Source: UBA6912 sp963792895 (GTDB taxonomy: Bacteria; Actinomycetota; Acidimicrobiia; Spongiisociales; UBA5794). Taken from it: a DNA stretch of 64,000 nucleotides. Both the position numbers and the translations under genes were made by a program. The notes beneath the pieces are model-generated. The model was given only the letters and a program-made list of their open reading frames with translations. It had not been told where the DNA came from and ran no database searches. The stretch covers positions 496,001 through 560,000 of the forward strand of contig CAWBYA010000007.1 of the NCBI GenBank assembly GCA_963792895.1, written 5' to 3'. This document shows, one piece after another, positions 49,218-58,780 of the stretch (position 1 is the stretch's first letter; each line of letters opens with the position of its first letter).

Positions 49218-51131
49218 TCACGCCTTGGCGAGAAGCTGACGAACGGTATCGGCAACGGCGTCAGCATCGAGCCCCAGCTCCGCCAAGATCGTGGCCTGGT
49301 TGCCGAAGCGCAGGAAATGGTCCGGCACGGCCAGCATGCGAACTCTGCCCGCAAGGCCACTCGGCGACAACGCCTCCAGCACCCCGGCGCCAAACCCGCC
49401 CGCTCTGACGTTGTCCTCGATGGTGACGACGAGGTCGTGGGCAGCAGCCCACTCGGCCAATCGCGGATCCATGGGCTTGATCCATCGTGCGTTGACCACG
49501 GTGGCGGCAACGCCGGACTCGGACAGCCGGGCGGCTGCCTTCGCCGCAGCCTCGACCATCTTGCCGGTTGCTAGCAGCAAGACGTCCTCGCCTTGGCGAA
49601 CCACTTCCCATTCGCCGAAGGCGACGGCAGGAGCGGGCAACGCCGGCAGGGCGGCCACCGCACCCTTCGGGAACCGGATGGCCACCGGACCATCGTGATC
49701 GAGCGCTGCCTCCAGGAGAGCGCACAACTCGATCTCGCTGCCGGGTGCGGCGATGGCCAGATTGGGGATCATGCGGAGATACGAGATGTCGAAGACACCA
49801 TGGTGCGAAGGCCCGTCTGGGCCGGTGACTCCTGCGCGATCGAGCACGAGGGTCACCGGAAGCTGGTGCATGGCAACGTCCAGCATGACCTGGTCGAACG
49901 CACGCTGGAGGAAGCTCGAGTAGATGCAGACCACCGGCCGGAGGCCCCCCATCGCAAGGCCTGCGGCAAAGGTGACGGCATGCTGTTCGCTGATGCCCAC
50001 GTCGTATACACGATCCGGGTACCGGGCGGCCATCGCACCGAGCCCCGTGGACGACTCCATCGCTGCCGTCACGGCAACCACGTCAGGCCGAGTGTCTGCT
50101 GCGTAGGTGAGGGCGCGTTCGAACACGTCTGTGTAGGAAACCTGAGACCGAGTGGGGGCACCGGTGGCGATGTCGAACGTGCCGACACCGTGGAGCTTGT
50201 CCCGCTCGTCCTCGATCGCGGGTGCGTAGCCGCGGCCCTTCTCGGTGACGACGTGGATGATGACCGGCTCGTGGATCTCACGGGCTCTGGTGAAGGTTTG
50301 TTCGAGCAGTGGGATGTCGTGTCCGTCGATCGGGCCTGCATACTTCAGTTCGAGCACGTCGAAGAACGTCGACGGCGACAGCATCTGCTTGACGCTCTCC
50401 TTGACGCGGCGAGCCGTCTCGTCGGCTCTCTCACCGACCCAGGGGAGGTGACGCAAGCCGGATCCGATGGCCTTCTTGGTCGACTCGTAGTGTGGGTCCA
50501 GGCGAAGCCGGGCGAGGTGTTTGGCCAGACCGCCGACGGTGGGGGCATAGGAGCGGCCATTGTCGTTGAGAACGATGATCAGCCGCTCTGGGCGCACCTG
50601 GGCGATGTGGTTGAGTGCCTCATACGCCATGCCGCCGGTCAGCGCACCATCGCCGATCACGGCGATGGTGTACCCCTCGCGGCTGCTCAGGGCGAGGCCG
50701 AGTGCATAGGACAAGGACGTCGATGCGTGGCTGTTCTCGACCCAGTCGTGCTCGCTCTCCTCCCTGCTCGGGTAGCCCGAGAGCCCACCGTCTCGACGGA
50801 GCTCCGGGAATCGGTCGGCCCGTCCGGTGAGGATCTTGTGGACGTAGGCCTGATGGCCGACATCCCAGACGAACTTGTCCACCGGGCTCGAGAACGAGCG
50901 GTGCATCGCCAGCGTCAGCTCCACGACCCCCAGGTTGGGCGAGAGGTGGCCGCCGGTCTCCGACAGGCTGGCTACCAGGTAGCTGCGGATCGCATCGGCG
51001 AGTTGGGCGAGTTGGTCTGCGTCGAGGTCGACGAGATCGCTCGGCAGGTCGAGATCCGCGAGCAGCGAGGGCAGGTTCTGGTCAACTGGCGGCACGCTCG
51101 ACTCCCTGAGGCCCTGGGTGGAGACTGACAT
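49218..51131 (-). CDS. dxs: 1-deoxy-D-xylulose-5-phosphate synthase
   Basis: DXS condenses pyruvate and glyceraldehyde 3-phosphate in the first MEP-pathway step. The protein has the ThDP site VIGDGALTGGMAYEALN, DVGHQAYVHKILTGR, SGYPSREESEHD, the Glu-containing VYDVGISEQHAVTFAAG and DRAGVTGPDGPSHHG. I start at ATG 51131 (637 residues); GTG 51095, six bases after GGGAG, is a good alternative (625 residues). ispD lies nearby at 45585 but is not in the same operon. Confidence 0.93.
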   Translation of the reverse strand: MSVSTQGLRESSVPPVDQNLPSLLADLDLPSDLVDLDADQLAQLADAIRSYLVASLSETGGHLSPNLGVVELTLAMHRSFSSPVDKFVWDVGHQAYVHKILTGRADRFPELRRDGGLSGYPSREESEHDWVENSHASTSLSYALGLALSSREGYTIAVIGDGALTGGMAYEALNHIAQVRPERLIIVLNDNGRSYAPTVGGLAKHLARLRLDPHYESTKKAIGSGLRHLPWVGERADETARRVKESVKQMLSPSTFFDVLELKYAGPIDGHDIPLLEQTFTRAREIHEPVIIHVVTEKGRGYAPAIEDERDKLHGVGTFDIATGAPTRSQVSYTDVFERALTYAADTRPDVVAVTAAMESSTGLGAMAARYPDRVYDVGISEQHAVTFAAGLAMGGLRPVVCIYSSFLQRAFDQVMLDVAMHQLPVTLVLDRAGVTGPDGPSHHGVFDISYLRMIPNLAIAAPGSEIELCALLEAALDHDGPVAIRFPKGAVAALPALPAPAVAFGEWEVVRQGEDVLLLATGKMVEAAAKAAARLSESGVAATVVNARWIKPMDPRLAEWAAAHDLVVTIEDNVRAGGFGAGVLEALSPSGLAGRVRMLAVPDHFLRFGNQATILAELGLDADAVADTVRQLLAKA

Positions 51132-51223
51132 CTTTCCACACGTGTGCGAGCAATGACGAGTCGCCCCTGGCGATGAGCCCCCACTCCGCAACCGGGGCCC
51201 CCAACTCCGTGCGGGCGACGTAC

Positions 51224-51254
51224 AGAGGGGGCGCCCCGGCGGAGCGCCCCCTCT
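51224..51254 (-). terminator. Terminator after the duplicated-repeat secreted protein
   Basis: AGAGGGGGCGC (51224-51234) and GCGCCCCCTCT (51244-51254) form a perfect 11-bp stem with a 9-nt loop, 27 bp beyond the minus-strand stop at 51281. Confidence 0.75.
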
Positions 51255-51280
51255 TCGGTGGTGGTGTCTGGCTCGACGGT

Positions 51281-52096
51281 TCAGGCGTTGATCGTCTCGG
51301 CTGCGTCATCGGCGTTGCCGAAGCCTGCTGGGCCGTGGTGGCCGAAGCCGCCGCGCCTGCCGAGGGGGAGTTCCCCGTTGACGATGGCGTCGAGGTTGTC
51401 GTCGAGTTCGGCGAGTTCCTCGTCGGCGTGCTCTTGGGTGATGCGCCCGTCGGTGACGGCCGCGGTCAGGCGTTCGGTGGCGCCGTTGACGATGGCTGCT
51501 TTGACGTCGTCGATGGGTACGCCTTGGGCGGCTGCGATGTCGGTGAGGGTGTCACCGGCGCGGAGTTGGTCGGCGAGGGTTGCCGGGTCCATCCCCAACA
51601 CCGTCGCAACGCTCTCCAGCATTCCGGCGCCGCGGAAGCCTGCTGGGCCGTGGTGGCCGAAGCCGCCGCGCCTGCCGAGGGGGAGTTCCCCGTTGACGAT
51701 GGCGTCGAGGTTGTCGTCGAGTTCGGCGAGTTCCTCGTCGGCGTGCTCTTGGGTGATGCGCCCGTCGGTGACGGCCGCGGTCAGGCGTTCGGTGGCGCCG
51801 TTGACGATGGCTGCTTTGACGTCGTCGATGGGTACGCCTTGGGCGGCTGCGATGTCGGTGAGGGTGTCACCGGCGCGGAGTTGGTCGGCGAGGGTTGCCG
51901 GGTCCATCCCCAACACCGTCGCAACGCTCTCCAGCATTCCGGCACTCCGAGCGCCCGGATACGCCGGCGCCTCGACGGCCGTGTCGTCCGTGGCGCCGGG
52001 CGCCTCGCTTTGCGCAAAGGCCGGGATCGCCGCCGCAGTGCCTCCAGCGAGCGCCGCAGTGGCGCCCACCGCTGCCAGTGTCTTCTTGAACCTCAT
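51281..52096 (-). CDS. Secreted protein with exactly duplicated 105-residue unit
   Basis: The 271-residue product has a signal peptide (RFKKTLAAVGATAALAGGTA, cleaved near AFAQS) and two copies of one helical unit: MLESVATVLGMDPATLADQL, AAAQGVPIDDVKAAIVNG, TDGRITQEHADEELAEL and the Gly/His-rich RRGGFGHHGPAGF. Similar units occur once in many actinobacterial exported proteins of unknown function. The duplication is perfect at DNA level (see the repeat feature). GGAG lies just upstream of the ATG. Confidence 0.85.
   Translation of the reverse strand: MRFKKTLAAVGATAALAGGTAAAIPAFAQSEAPGATDDTAVEAPAYPGARSAGMLESVATVLGMDPATLADQLRAGDTLTDIAAAQGVPIDDVKAAIVNGATERLTAAVTDGRITQEHADEELAELDDNLDAIVNGELPLGRRGGFGHHGPAGFRGAGMLESVATVLGMDPATLADQLRAGDTLTDIAAAQGVPIDDVKAAIVNGATERLTAAVTDGRITQEHADEELAELDDNLDAIVNGELPLGRRGGFGHHGPAGFGNADDAAETINA
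51320..51943. repeat. Perfect 309-bp tandem duplication
   Basis: 51320-51628 and 51635-51943 appear identical and are separated by 6 bp, period 315 bp (105 codons, frame kept). It is either a very recent expansion or an assembly feature. Confidence 0.85.
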
Positions 52097-52226
52097 GCCG
52101 GGCTCCTTTCGTGGGGATCATGCCTCGGTATGTGGTTCTCACCCTGTGGCCCGCCCATGAGGTGGGTCTGAGGCGAACGTGAGTGGAGGATGTGAGTTGG
52201 TGAGAAGACCCACAGACTCCCGGCGC

Positions 52227-53356
52227 TCACTCGAGGACGAAGATCTGCCTCTCGGCGCACATGTCCTTCAGCACCTGCGGCCAGACCGTCACCGACACCT
52301 CGCCCAGATGCGCCTTGCGCAACAAGTACATGTACGTGCGGGATTGGCCGATCCCTCCACCGATGGACAGCGGGATGTCTTCGTTGGTGATTGCGCGGTG
52401 ATACGGGAGGTCGAGGAAGTCGAGTTGCCCGGCCATCTCGAGTTGGAGACGGAGCGTCTCCTTCGTGACCCGAATCCCCATCGAGGTCAGCTCGTGGCGA
52501 CGGCGAGTGACGGGGTTCCACACCAAGATGTCGCCATTGAGCCCGTGCATGGGGCGCCCATCCTCCGATGTGGTCTCGGTCACCCAGTCGTCGTAGTCGG
52601 CAGCGCGCGCAATTCGTGGGGGTATCCATCGGCGAGCGGCCACCCGATGCCGTAGATGAAGACCGCCGGGTGGTCTTGGAGCACGCGGGTCTCCCGCTGC
52701 TTGCGGGGCAGCTCCGGGTACATCTCCAAGAGGTCTTCGGCGTGAAGGAAGGTGAGCGCTTCCGGAATCGGGGGATAGCGGTCGTCTGCGAGCTGCGGGA
52801 ACAGCTCCTGGACGTGCTGTGATGCGCCGAAGAGCACCTTCCAGATGCGGGTGACGATGCCAGTGAGGAACTCGAGGTTGCGGTCGTCGGCGGTGATCAC
52901 GCGCTCCCAGTCCCACTGGTCCACATAGGCGCTGTGGTCGTGGTCGAGGAAGTAGTCCTTCCGTACCGCTTTCATATCGGTGCAGATTCCCTCGCCGACG
53001 CCGCACCCGAACTGGGACAGCGCAACGCGCTTCCACTTGGTCGCTGCCTGTACCACCTGGGCGTCGATCGAATGGGTGCCGTCGTTGCGGATGTGGAACT
53101 CGACGGGCGTACGCGATCCGTCACGGTCGAGCATGTCGTTGACGCCGCTCTTCACGTCGACGATCAGCGGCACTTGCACCATGAAGAGGTTGAGCTCCTT
53201 GCACAGCTGCTCTTCGATGTAGGCCTTGGCGGCGAACAGTGCCTTCATCGTCTCGCGCGGTGTGAGCAGCGACGTGTAGTCGTTGGGCAGCAGCTTCTCG
53301 AGGTCGGCGTAGTTGCCGATGCCGGGGCCGGCGAGGTCGGCGGTCTTCGAAGTCAC
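52227..53356 (-). pseudogene. asnA: Aspartate-ammonia ligase (AsnA), frameshifted (likely sequence error)
   Basis: AsnA makes asparagine from aspartate, ammonia and ATP. From GTG 53356 (GGGGAGG six bases upstream) the first frame covers YTSLLTPRETMKALF, KWKRVALSQFGCGVGEGICT, VDQWDWERVITADDRN and GIGWPLADGYPHELRA. It then breaks in the GCGCGCGC run at about 52602-52610. The second frame continues AADYDDW, GLNGDILVWNPVTRR, ELTSMGIRV and SIGGGIGQSRTYMYLL to the natural end. Dropping one GC unit rejoins them into about 375 residues. All family motifs are kept, arguing for a sequence error. Confidence 0.85.
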
Positions 53357-53560
53357 GGGAGGCCTCCCCATCGCAATCGTGGAACTACCCGGAACGGTAT
53401 GGCCTCGTCGTGTGTCGGCGCAGAGGCGGATGGCACGAGTCCGGGGGACGATCTACGGGCCTTTCCGGCATCGAGCACGCCGCAGGCTGTCCCGCACCCT
53501 TGTCCTCACTTCCATCAACGGTCTGGCGTTCGCGGCGCGACCGCCGGGTACGGCCCTGGG

Positions 53561-54424
53561 TCAGGCAGGCTTCTGCGCAGTGTGCCACCGAGACGCAGGA
53601 AGCCCCGTCAGCCGCTCGAGGAGCACCACATCGGACTGAAGCTCCGCCATGATCCGACGGCGGAGCCCAGCGGCCACCGCGGGCCGGCCGGGCACCGTGT
53701 TGACCTCTCTCAGCCGGTGGCCGAGCGCTTGGAGGGGCCGCGCCCGACCGGCTCGGCTCAGCCATTCGGTCGGGGTGCTGAGCCAGTGCACGCGAGCATG
53801 ACGAGCCGCGTTGCGGCGTTCGTAGCTCTCGAGGCGGGTGGGTGGGAGACCCAGCCACGACAGAAGCGACGCATGGCTGGAAGCCGGATCCCGCTCGAGC
53901 TCGCTGAACGGCAGCGGATACACATGTCGGGCGGGGAATACGGCGAGGTATCGCTCGAGCTGCTCCCCGATGCGGGCAACCGACAGGTAGTCGACCGACC
54001 GGCGGAAGTCGGACGGATCCGGAGGACGGACCGAGAACACGGCCTTTGCCAGGTCGGTCTCTTTCTCGATGCCGCGGTACACGTGGTGGGCGTGGAGAGA
54101 AGCAATCTGATCAACTGGATCACGCACGCCAACAATCAGGCGAGCATCGGGTGCGAGCTCGGCGATCGACTCGGGCGCCGACGGGGCAGTCAGATACCAC
54201 GGAGTCGCGTCGCATCTATAGCGACTCGCTGCGCCGGCGCGGAACAGATCGAGGTAGGCCGTGCGACCGGCGACACGCCCGTGCATCGGTAGGTCGCGGA
54301 CGTGGTAACCGGGCTCCTTCCGAGGGGCCACGTATACGTCGGGTGTATTGCGAAGCCACTGCCACACAGATGTCGTGCCCGTGCGTGGTGGGCCGAGCAC
54401 GAAGAGGTTCGGCACCGCAGTCAA
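53561..54424 (-). CDS. Sulfotransferase family protein
   Basis: The 287-residue protein opens with the 5'-phosphosulfate loop LFVLGPPRTGTTSVWQWL (Arg and Thr contacts PAPS), continues with YVAPRKEPGYH, and has the 3'-phosphate-binding ARLIVGVRDPVDQIASLHAHH with Arg and Ser. By family it moves sulfate from PAPS to a hydroxyl or amine; the acceptor is unknown. The C-terminus is Arg-rich. It appears to be a single-gene unit. Confidence 0.88.
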   Translation of the reverse strand: MTAVPNLFVLGPPRTGTTSVWQWLRNTPDVYVAPRKEPGYHVRDLPMHGRVAGRTAYLDLFRAGAASRYRCDATPWYLTAPSAPESIAELAPDARLIVGVRDPVDQIASLHAHHVYRGIEKETDLAKAVFSVRPPDPSDFRRSVDYLSVARIGEQLERYLAVFPARHVYPLPFSELERDPASSHASLLSWLGLPPTRLESYERRNAARHARVHWLSTPTEWLSRAGRARPLQALGHRLREVNTVPGRPAVAAGLRRRIMAELQSDVVLLERLTGLPASRWHTAQKPA

Positions 54425-54686
54425 CAGGTTTCCCCCCGAGGATCGACGCCGCCGACCCTAGCAGTGTCGAGGTCGCGAGACAGCGAACCGCGGCGCCCGG
54501 CACGTCCGACGCTCCTGTACACCGACAACGGGATGCTCGAAGCACGAGAGCTACGGCGCGGCGCCACGGCACGCGGACGCCGCGCCCATGACGATGCCCT
54601 GCGCCGGGCGCTGACCGCGGCCGGCAGGCCGATCGGGTGCACATGGTCACGGCCGACGCCACCGAGTACCAGCACCGGCTGCGGCC

Positions 54687-54941
54687 TTGGACGGTGTCCA
54701 TCTCGACATGCCGATCCGCGAGGATCTCGGCGACCGGCTGTTCGATCGGTGGTGGCAAGCCGCGGCGCCGGGTGGCCGGCTGATCCTGCGCGATGGTCGC
54801 GAACCATGGATGCCGGGGATGCGCGCAGTGTCGAGAAGCTCCGTCGGCGTTCCGACCTGGCTTTCGAGGAGACCCGCACCGAAAGACTTCGTGGTGGTTG
54901 TCGCCGCGCCTCGACCCCGGCAGGACGGGCTGGATGCGTAG
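54687..54941 (+). pseudogene. Possible remnant of a SAM-dependent methyltransferase
   Basis: A short frame reads VHLDMPIREDLGDRLFDRWW, AAAPGGRLILRDGREPW and PKDFVVVVAAPRP, like the C-terminal half of a class I methyltransferase (post-motif II and III). Nearby in another frame is MVTADATEY, resembling motif II. No intact gene can be drawn in 54425-54976, so this looks like a decayed fragment; the rest of that gap shows nothing else. Confidence 0.35.
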
Positions 54942-54976
54942 CGCGTACGATTGGCCGGTCGACACAGGAGTTGGGG

Positions 54977-55438
54977 ATGCACAGCGAAGCCGCCACGGTC
55001 GAGGAGTACCTCGCAGCCATGCCGGAGGAACGTCGAGCTGCGATCGCAGCGGTTCGCCGCGTCATCGTCGCCAACCTTCCGGAGGGCTACGAGGAAACGA
55101 TGAACTGGGGAATGATCACCTACCAGGTACCTCTCGAGGTCTACCCGGATACGTACAACGGAAAGCCCTTGATGTATGCGGCGCTCGCTTCGCAGAAGAA
55201 CCACATGGCGGTCTACCTGACGTCCGTATATGCGAGGCCCGACGCGCTCGAAGCGTTCCGAGCCGACTACCTCGCGACCGGCAAGAAGATCGACATGGGC
55301 AAGTCGTGTGTGCGATTCAAACGCCTCGACGACATCCCGCTCGACCTCATCGGCCAGACGATCGCATCCATGCCGTGTGACGAGTTCGTGGCCTTCACGA
55401 AGTCCGTCACCTCGCCGCGTCGCGCCAACAAAGCCTGA
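54977..55438 (+). CDS. DUF1801-domain protein
   Basis: ATG 54977 has AGGAG six bases upstream. The 153-residue protein matches the DUF1801 fold: VEEYLAAMPEERRAAIAAVR, EGYEETMNWGMITYQVPLE, KPLMYAALASQKNHMAVYL and KIDMGKSCVRFKRLDDIPLD. This family resembles frataxin-like or YdhG/YjbR-type folds with no settled function. It appears monocistronic. Confidence 0.88.
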   Translation: MHSEAATVEEYLAAMPEERRAAIAAVRRVIVANLPEGYEETMNWGMITYQVPLEVYPDTYNGKPLMYAALASQKNHMAVYLTSVYARPDALEAFRADYLATGKKIDMGKSCVRFKRLDDIPLDLIGQTIASMPCDEFVAFTKSVTSPRRANKA

Positions 55439-55841
55439 AGGTCGCTCGAATGCGCCGTTGGGAAACGCCTGCGGCATGGTGTTGCGGCAACCGAAGCCGG
55501 CCGTCCGCTGGCCCTGGAGCTCGGGCAGGAGGAGGGCACGTCTCGCAGGTGTCGCCAACCGGTGGGAGCCTGGCTGGATGCGGACGATCCACGACCTCGG
55601 GATCCGTGAGCATGTTGCTCTCGAACCGGTTGCATCGGCTCCTAGGATCGGTCCGTCCGATGAGAGGCGTTGTGGATCGTTCGAGCCCTTCGATGTCGGC
55701 TGCCCGGCGCGCCTCTGCGCCGGCGTTGCACGGCACTGGGACGGTGCTGTTGTCGAGGTGGAGGAACCCCGTGTTCCCGATGCCCGAGGATCGGACAGTC
55801 GTCGATCACACCATCTCGGTGATCCGCCGTGGCATCGAAGT
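55439..55841. other. Intergenic region of 403 bp, no gene seen
   Basis: Open frames on both strands here have Ser/Arg/Pro-rich, motif-free translations and no ribosome sites. It may be decayed coding DNA together with the promoter of the thioesterase-like gene. Confidence 0.45.
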
Positions 55842-56639
55842 ATGAGTTTCGAGTTCGACGAGGCGATCGCCCTCGAAGCGACGGCGGACGGCGTGTGGCG
55901 GGGCGAGATCGCTGCCGGATGGGACATCGGCGGCGTCGCCAACGGGGGATACCTGCTCGCACTCGTCGCCGCGGCAATCGCCCCACTGACCGGTCATCCC
56001 GACCCGGTGACGGTGACTGCCCACTACACGGCACCTGCCCGTTCTGGGCCGGTCGAGGTGAGAAGCCAGTTGCTGCGGAAAGGAAGGCGCCTCGGCACGG
56101 CACGAGGCGAGCTGTGGCAGGACGACCGTGTCGTTGCGTTTGTGCTCGGGACCTTCGGTGACCTGTCGGTGACGGGAGAGGGGCTCAGGCACGAAGCGGG
56201 CCTCCCGGAGCTTCCGGCTGTCGACGTGTGCGTCTCGACGTCTGAGGACACCAGTGGGTTCGTGCCGCCCATCGCGTCGAGGGTGACGATGCGGCTTCAC
56301 CCCGGACACGTAGGTTTTGCCGCGGGGAAGCCGCACGGCACGGCAGAGATGGCGGGATGGGCCAGATTCGCCGACGAGCGCCCGATCGATCCGCTCGCCC
56401 TCTTGCTCTTGAGCGACACGTTCCCACCGCCGGTGTTCAACGCAGGCTTGCCGATCGCATGGGTCCCCACGATCGAGCTCACTGTGCATCTCCACAAGCG
56501 TCCCGTGCCCGGCTGGATCGGGGCCTGGTTTCGGACGGATCACATCAACGCAGGGTTCCTCGAGGAGGACGGTGTGCTGTGGGACGAGTCGGGCGAGCTC
56601 GTTGCCGTGTCGCGTCAGATCGCCGTCGTCCCCGGTTGA
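55842..56639 (+). CDS. Acyl-CoA thioesterase-like protein (double hotdog)
   Basis: The 265-residue protein looks like a TesB-type or DUF4442-like double hotdog: GWDIGGVANGGYLLALVAAA is the central hotdog helix with its Gly-Gly, VTVTAHYTAPARSGPVEVRS follows, and the second half has PLALLLLSDTFPPPVFNAG and WVPTIELTVHLHKRPVPGW, ending ESGELVAVSRQIAVV. Substrate probably a fatty acyl-CoA. It converges with ltrA, leaving a 7-bp gap. Confidence 0.85.
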   Translation: MSFEFDEAIALEATADGVWRGEIAAGWDIGGVANGGYLLALVAAAIAPLTGHPDPVTVTAHYTAPARSGPVEVRSQLLRKGRRLGTARGELWQDDRVVAFVLGTFGDLSVTGEGLRHEAGLPELPAVDVCVSTSEDTSGFVPPIASRVTMRLHPGHVGFAAGKPHGTAEMAGWARFADERPIDPLALLLLSDTFPPPVFNAGLPIAWVPTIELTVHLHKRPVPGWIGAWFRTDHINAGFLEEDGVLWDESGELVAVSRQIAVVPG

Positions 56640-56646
56640 CGGCTCC

Positions 56647-57813
56647 CTACTCCAGCAAGTCGCCGACGATCCACAGGTCGATGGCGATCTGAACGCCGAG
56701 CACCAGGGTGATGGCGACGAGGAGCGCGTTCGCCGACCAGGCTCCGCCGACGATACCGACCAGGAGGGCGGCTCCCGCAGCCACGATGCGCACGACCGCT
56801 TGCCGCCGGTCGCGTTCGTCCTCGCCGCGCTCGGTGGCGAACAGGATGCCGGCCATCGACAGCAGGGCCGCAGCAACGCCGAGGCTGACGATCCACCGGC
56901 CCACCTCCGGTTCCTGCGACACGAGGAACTCGAAGCCGATGCCGGTGGCCGTGAGGGCAACTGCAAGCGGGAGGTGGCTGTAGATCCACACGGTCGGCTT
57001 CCATGCCTTCGCCTGGTCGGCGCGCCGGCGAACCACCTTGCCCTCGGCGTTCTCGAAATACAGCCACCACAGCGACGAAGCGGCGGCAACGGCGACGATC
57101 GCGGCGACGGTCGGCGCCGTCTCCCACTCGAAGTGAGCCAGCCCGGTGACGACGGCTGCGATGGGCTCCCCGAGGACGAGGATCGTGAAGAGCCCGAATC
57201 GCTCGGGGAGGTGTGCGATATCGAGCGGCACCTTGGCCTGCTCCTTGCGATTGACGTATGGCGTTGCGAAGTCGACGAGCATCCCCAACCCCCAGAGGAA
57301 GAACCGGGCAGGGCTCGGCACCAGAATCGACACCAGCCAGATCAGCCCTCCAAAGGAGAAGCCGCGGAGGTAGCCGCCCACGAGCTTGCGAGTGATGGGA
57401 ACCGAGCGATAGGCCCGCCAGTACATGAGCAGGAGCACGATGCGGGCAACCACATACGCAATCGCAAAGACGGTCATCGAGTCTGCTTTGTCGCCTGAGA
57501 TGCTGGCGGCCATCAGAGCGATCGACACCATCTGGGCGACGGCGAGCAGACGCTGACCGAGATCGTTGGTGTCGTAGCGGTCGGCGTAGAAGGTGAACTG
57601 CGCCCACGAGTACCAGAGCGGGAGGAAGAGGCCGATGTAGCTGAGGCTTCCCCTCCAATCGTGGTCGGCGAGGAGTCTTTGGCCCAACTGGGCTACGGCC
57701 ACCACGAACACGAGGTCGTAGAACAGCTCGAGCCATGTGACCCTGTGTTCCTCGGCTTCCGTCTCTGCGGTGCGCAGCCGCGGGGGCCGCAGACCTGATA
57801 GGCGCATCGTCAC
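56647..57813 (-). CDS. Low-temperature-requirement protein A (LtrA) family membrane protein
   Basis: The 388-residue protein has about ten membrane helices and the LtrA signatures VTWLELFYDLVFVVAVAQLG near the N-terminus, ERFGLFTILVLGEPIAAVV in the middle and WWLYFENAEG. Function of the family is not established; Listeria mutants are cold-sensitive. Start may be GTG 57813 or ATG 57807. Confidence 0.9.
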   Translation of the reverse strand: MTMRLSGLRPPRLRTAETEAEEHRVTWLELFYDLVFVVAVAQLGQRLLADHDWRGSLSYIGLFLPLWYSWAQFTFYADRYDTNDLGQRLLAVAQMVSIALMAASISGDKADSMTVFAIAYVVARIVLLLMYWRAYRSVPITRKLVGGYLRGFSFGGLIWLVSILVPSPARFFLWGLGMLVDFATPYVNRKEQAKVPLDIAHLPERFGLFTILVLGEPIAAVVTGLAHFEWETAPTVAAIVAVAAASSLWWLYFENAEGKVVRRRADQAKAWKPTVWIYSHLPLAVALTATGIGFEFLVSQEPEVGRWIVSLGVAAALLSMAGILFATERGEDERDRRQAVVRIVAAGAALLVGIVGGAWSANALLVAITLVLGVQIAIDLWIVGDLLE

Positions 57814-57880
57814 TTCCCGATCTCGCGTGGTCGACGGGGCGAGAGCCTACCGCGACGGTGCATCGTGTAGCGTCCCGGTG

Positions 57881-58703
57881 ATGGCCAGACGTCCCACGCT
57901 CGTCGTGCACGGTGCAACCGGCTCGACTCCCGCATCAGGGCCTCATCGCGTGCGGTACGGCGGGCATACGACGTGCTTCAGCCTGGACGTCATGCCCGAT
58001 GCCCCCATCGTGGTCGATGCCGGCACGGGACTGGCGTTCGCCGACAGGCTGGTGACCGGGAGGCCGACGCACTACCACGTGCTCGTCACCCACTTCCATC
58101 TCGATCACCTGCTTGGGTCTCCAGACCTTCCGACCGTTCTTCAGTCCCGAGCACCGGTTCACGTTCTACGGGTTCGCTCCCGAGGGCATGCACCTGCGCG
58201 ATGCGATCGCCGGCGTGTTGGCCGATCCATGGTTCCCCATCCAACTCACCGAGGTGGCGTCGCAGCTCGACTACGTTGCGCTCGACGGCCGAGCCTTCAT
58301 GCTGGGACCGGTGTTCGTCAACACGGAGCGGCTCCACCATCCGCAGGGGGTCACCGCCTACCGGCTCACCCACGGACGCCACAACGTCGTGATCGCAACG
58401 GACCATGAGGCGGGTAGGGCCGAGGTGGATGCTCGCCTGGTCGAGTTTGCGCTGGGCGCCGAGGTGCTGATCCATGATGCGCAGTACACGCCGGCGGAGC
58501 GCGAGACGCTCTACGGCGGCTGGGGTCACAGCACCTGGCGGGATGCCGTCGAGGTCGCCGTTGAAGCCGAGGTGGAGCGGCTCGTGCTCACCAGCCACGA
58601 TCCGTTCCGCACCGACGACGAGATCGATGCGATCGTTGCCCTCGCACGCCGCGAGTTTCCCGATGTCGAGGCGGCGTACGAAGGGCTCGCCATCGATCTG
58701 TGA
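57881..58703 (+). pseudogene. MBL-fold phosphodiesterase-like hydrolase, frameshifted (likely sequence error)
   Basis: From ATG 57881 the first frame has HGATGSTPASGP, VRYGGHTTCFSLDV, IVVDAGTG and the metal motif THFHLDHLLG (His71, His73, Asp75, His76). It loses frame at GGG 58115-58117. The second frame resumes LQTFRPFFSPEHRFTFYGF and carries the remaining metal ligands (ATDHEAGR, SHDPFRTDDE). Removing one G gives a 273-residue protein of normal type. The glycine-rich start and GHTTC are typical of MBL phosphodiesterases that act on cyclic nucleotides. Confidence 0.8.
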
Positions 58704-58780
58704 TGGGGGGAGCCAGCCCAGCCGGTGCCGTCGATGCGAGCTCGGTACCATCGGAGGACGATGCACGTGATAGGTGAGCC

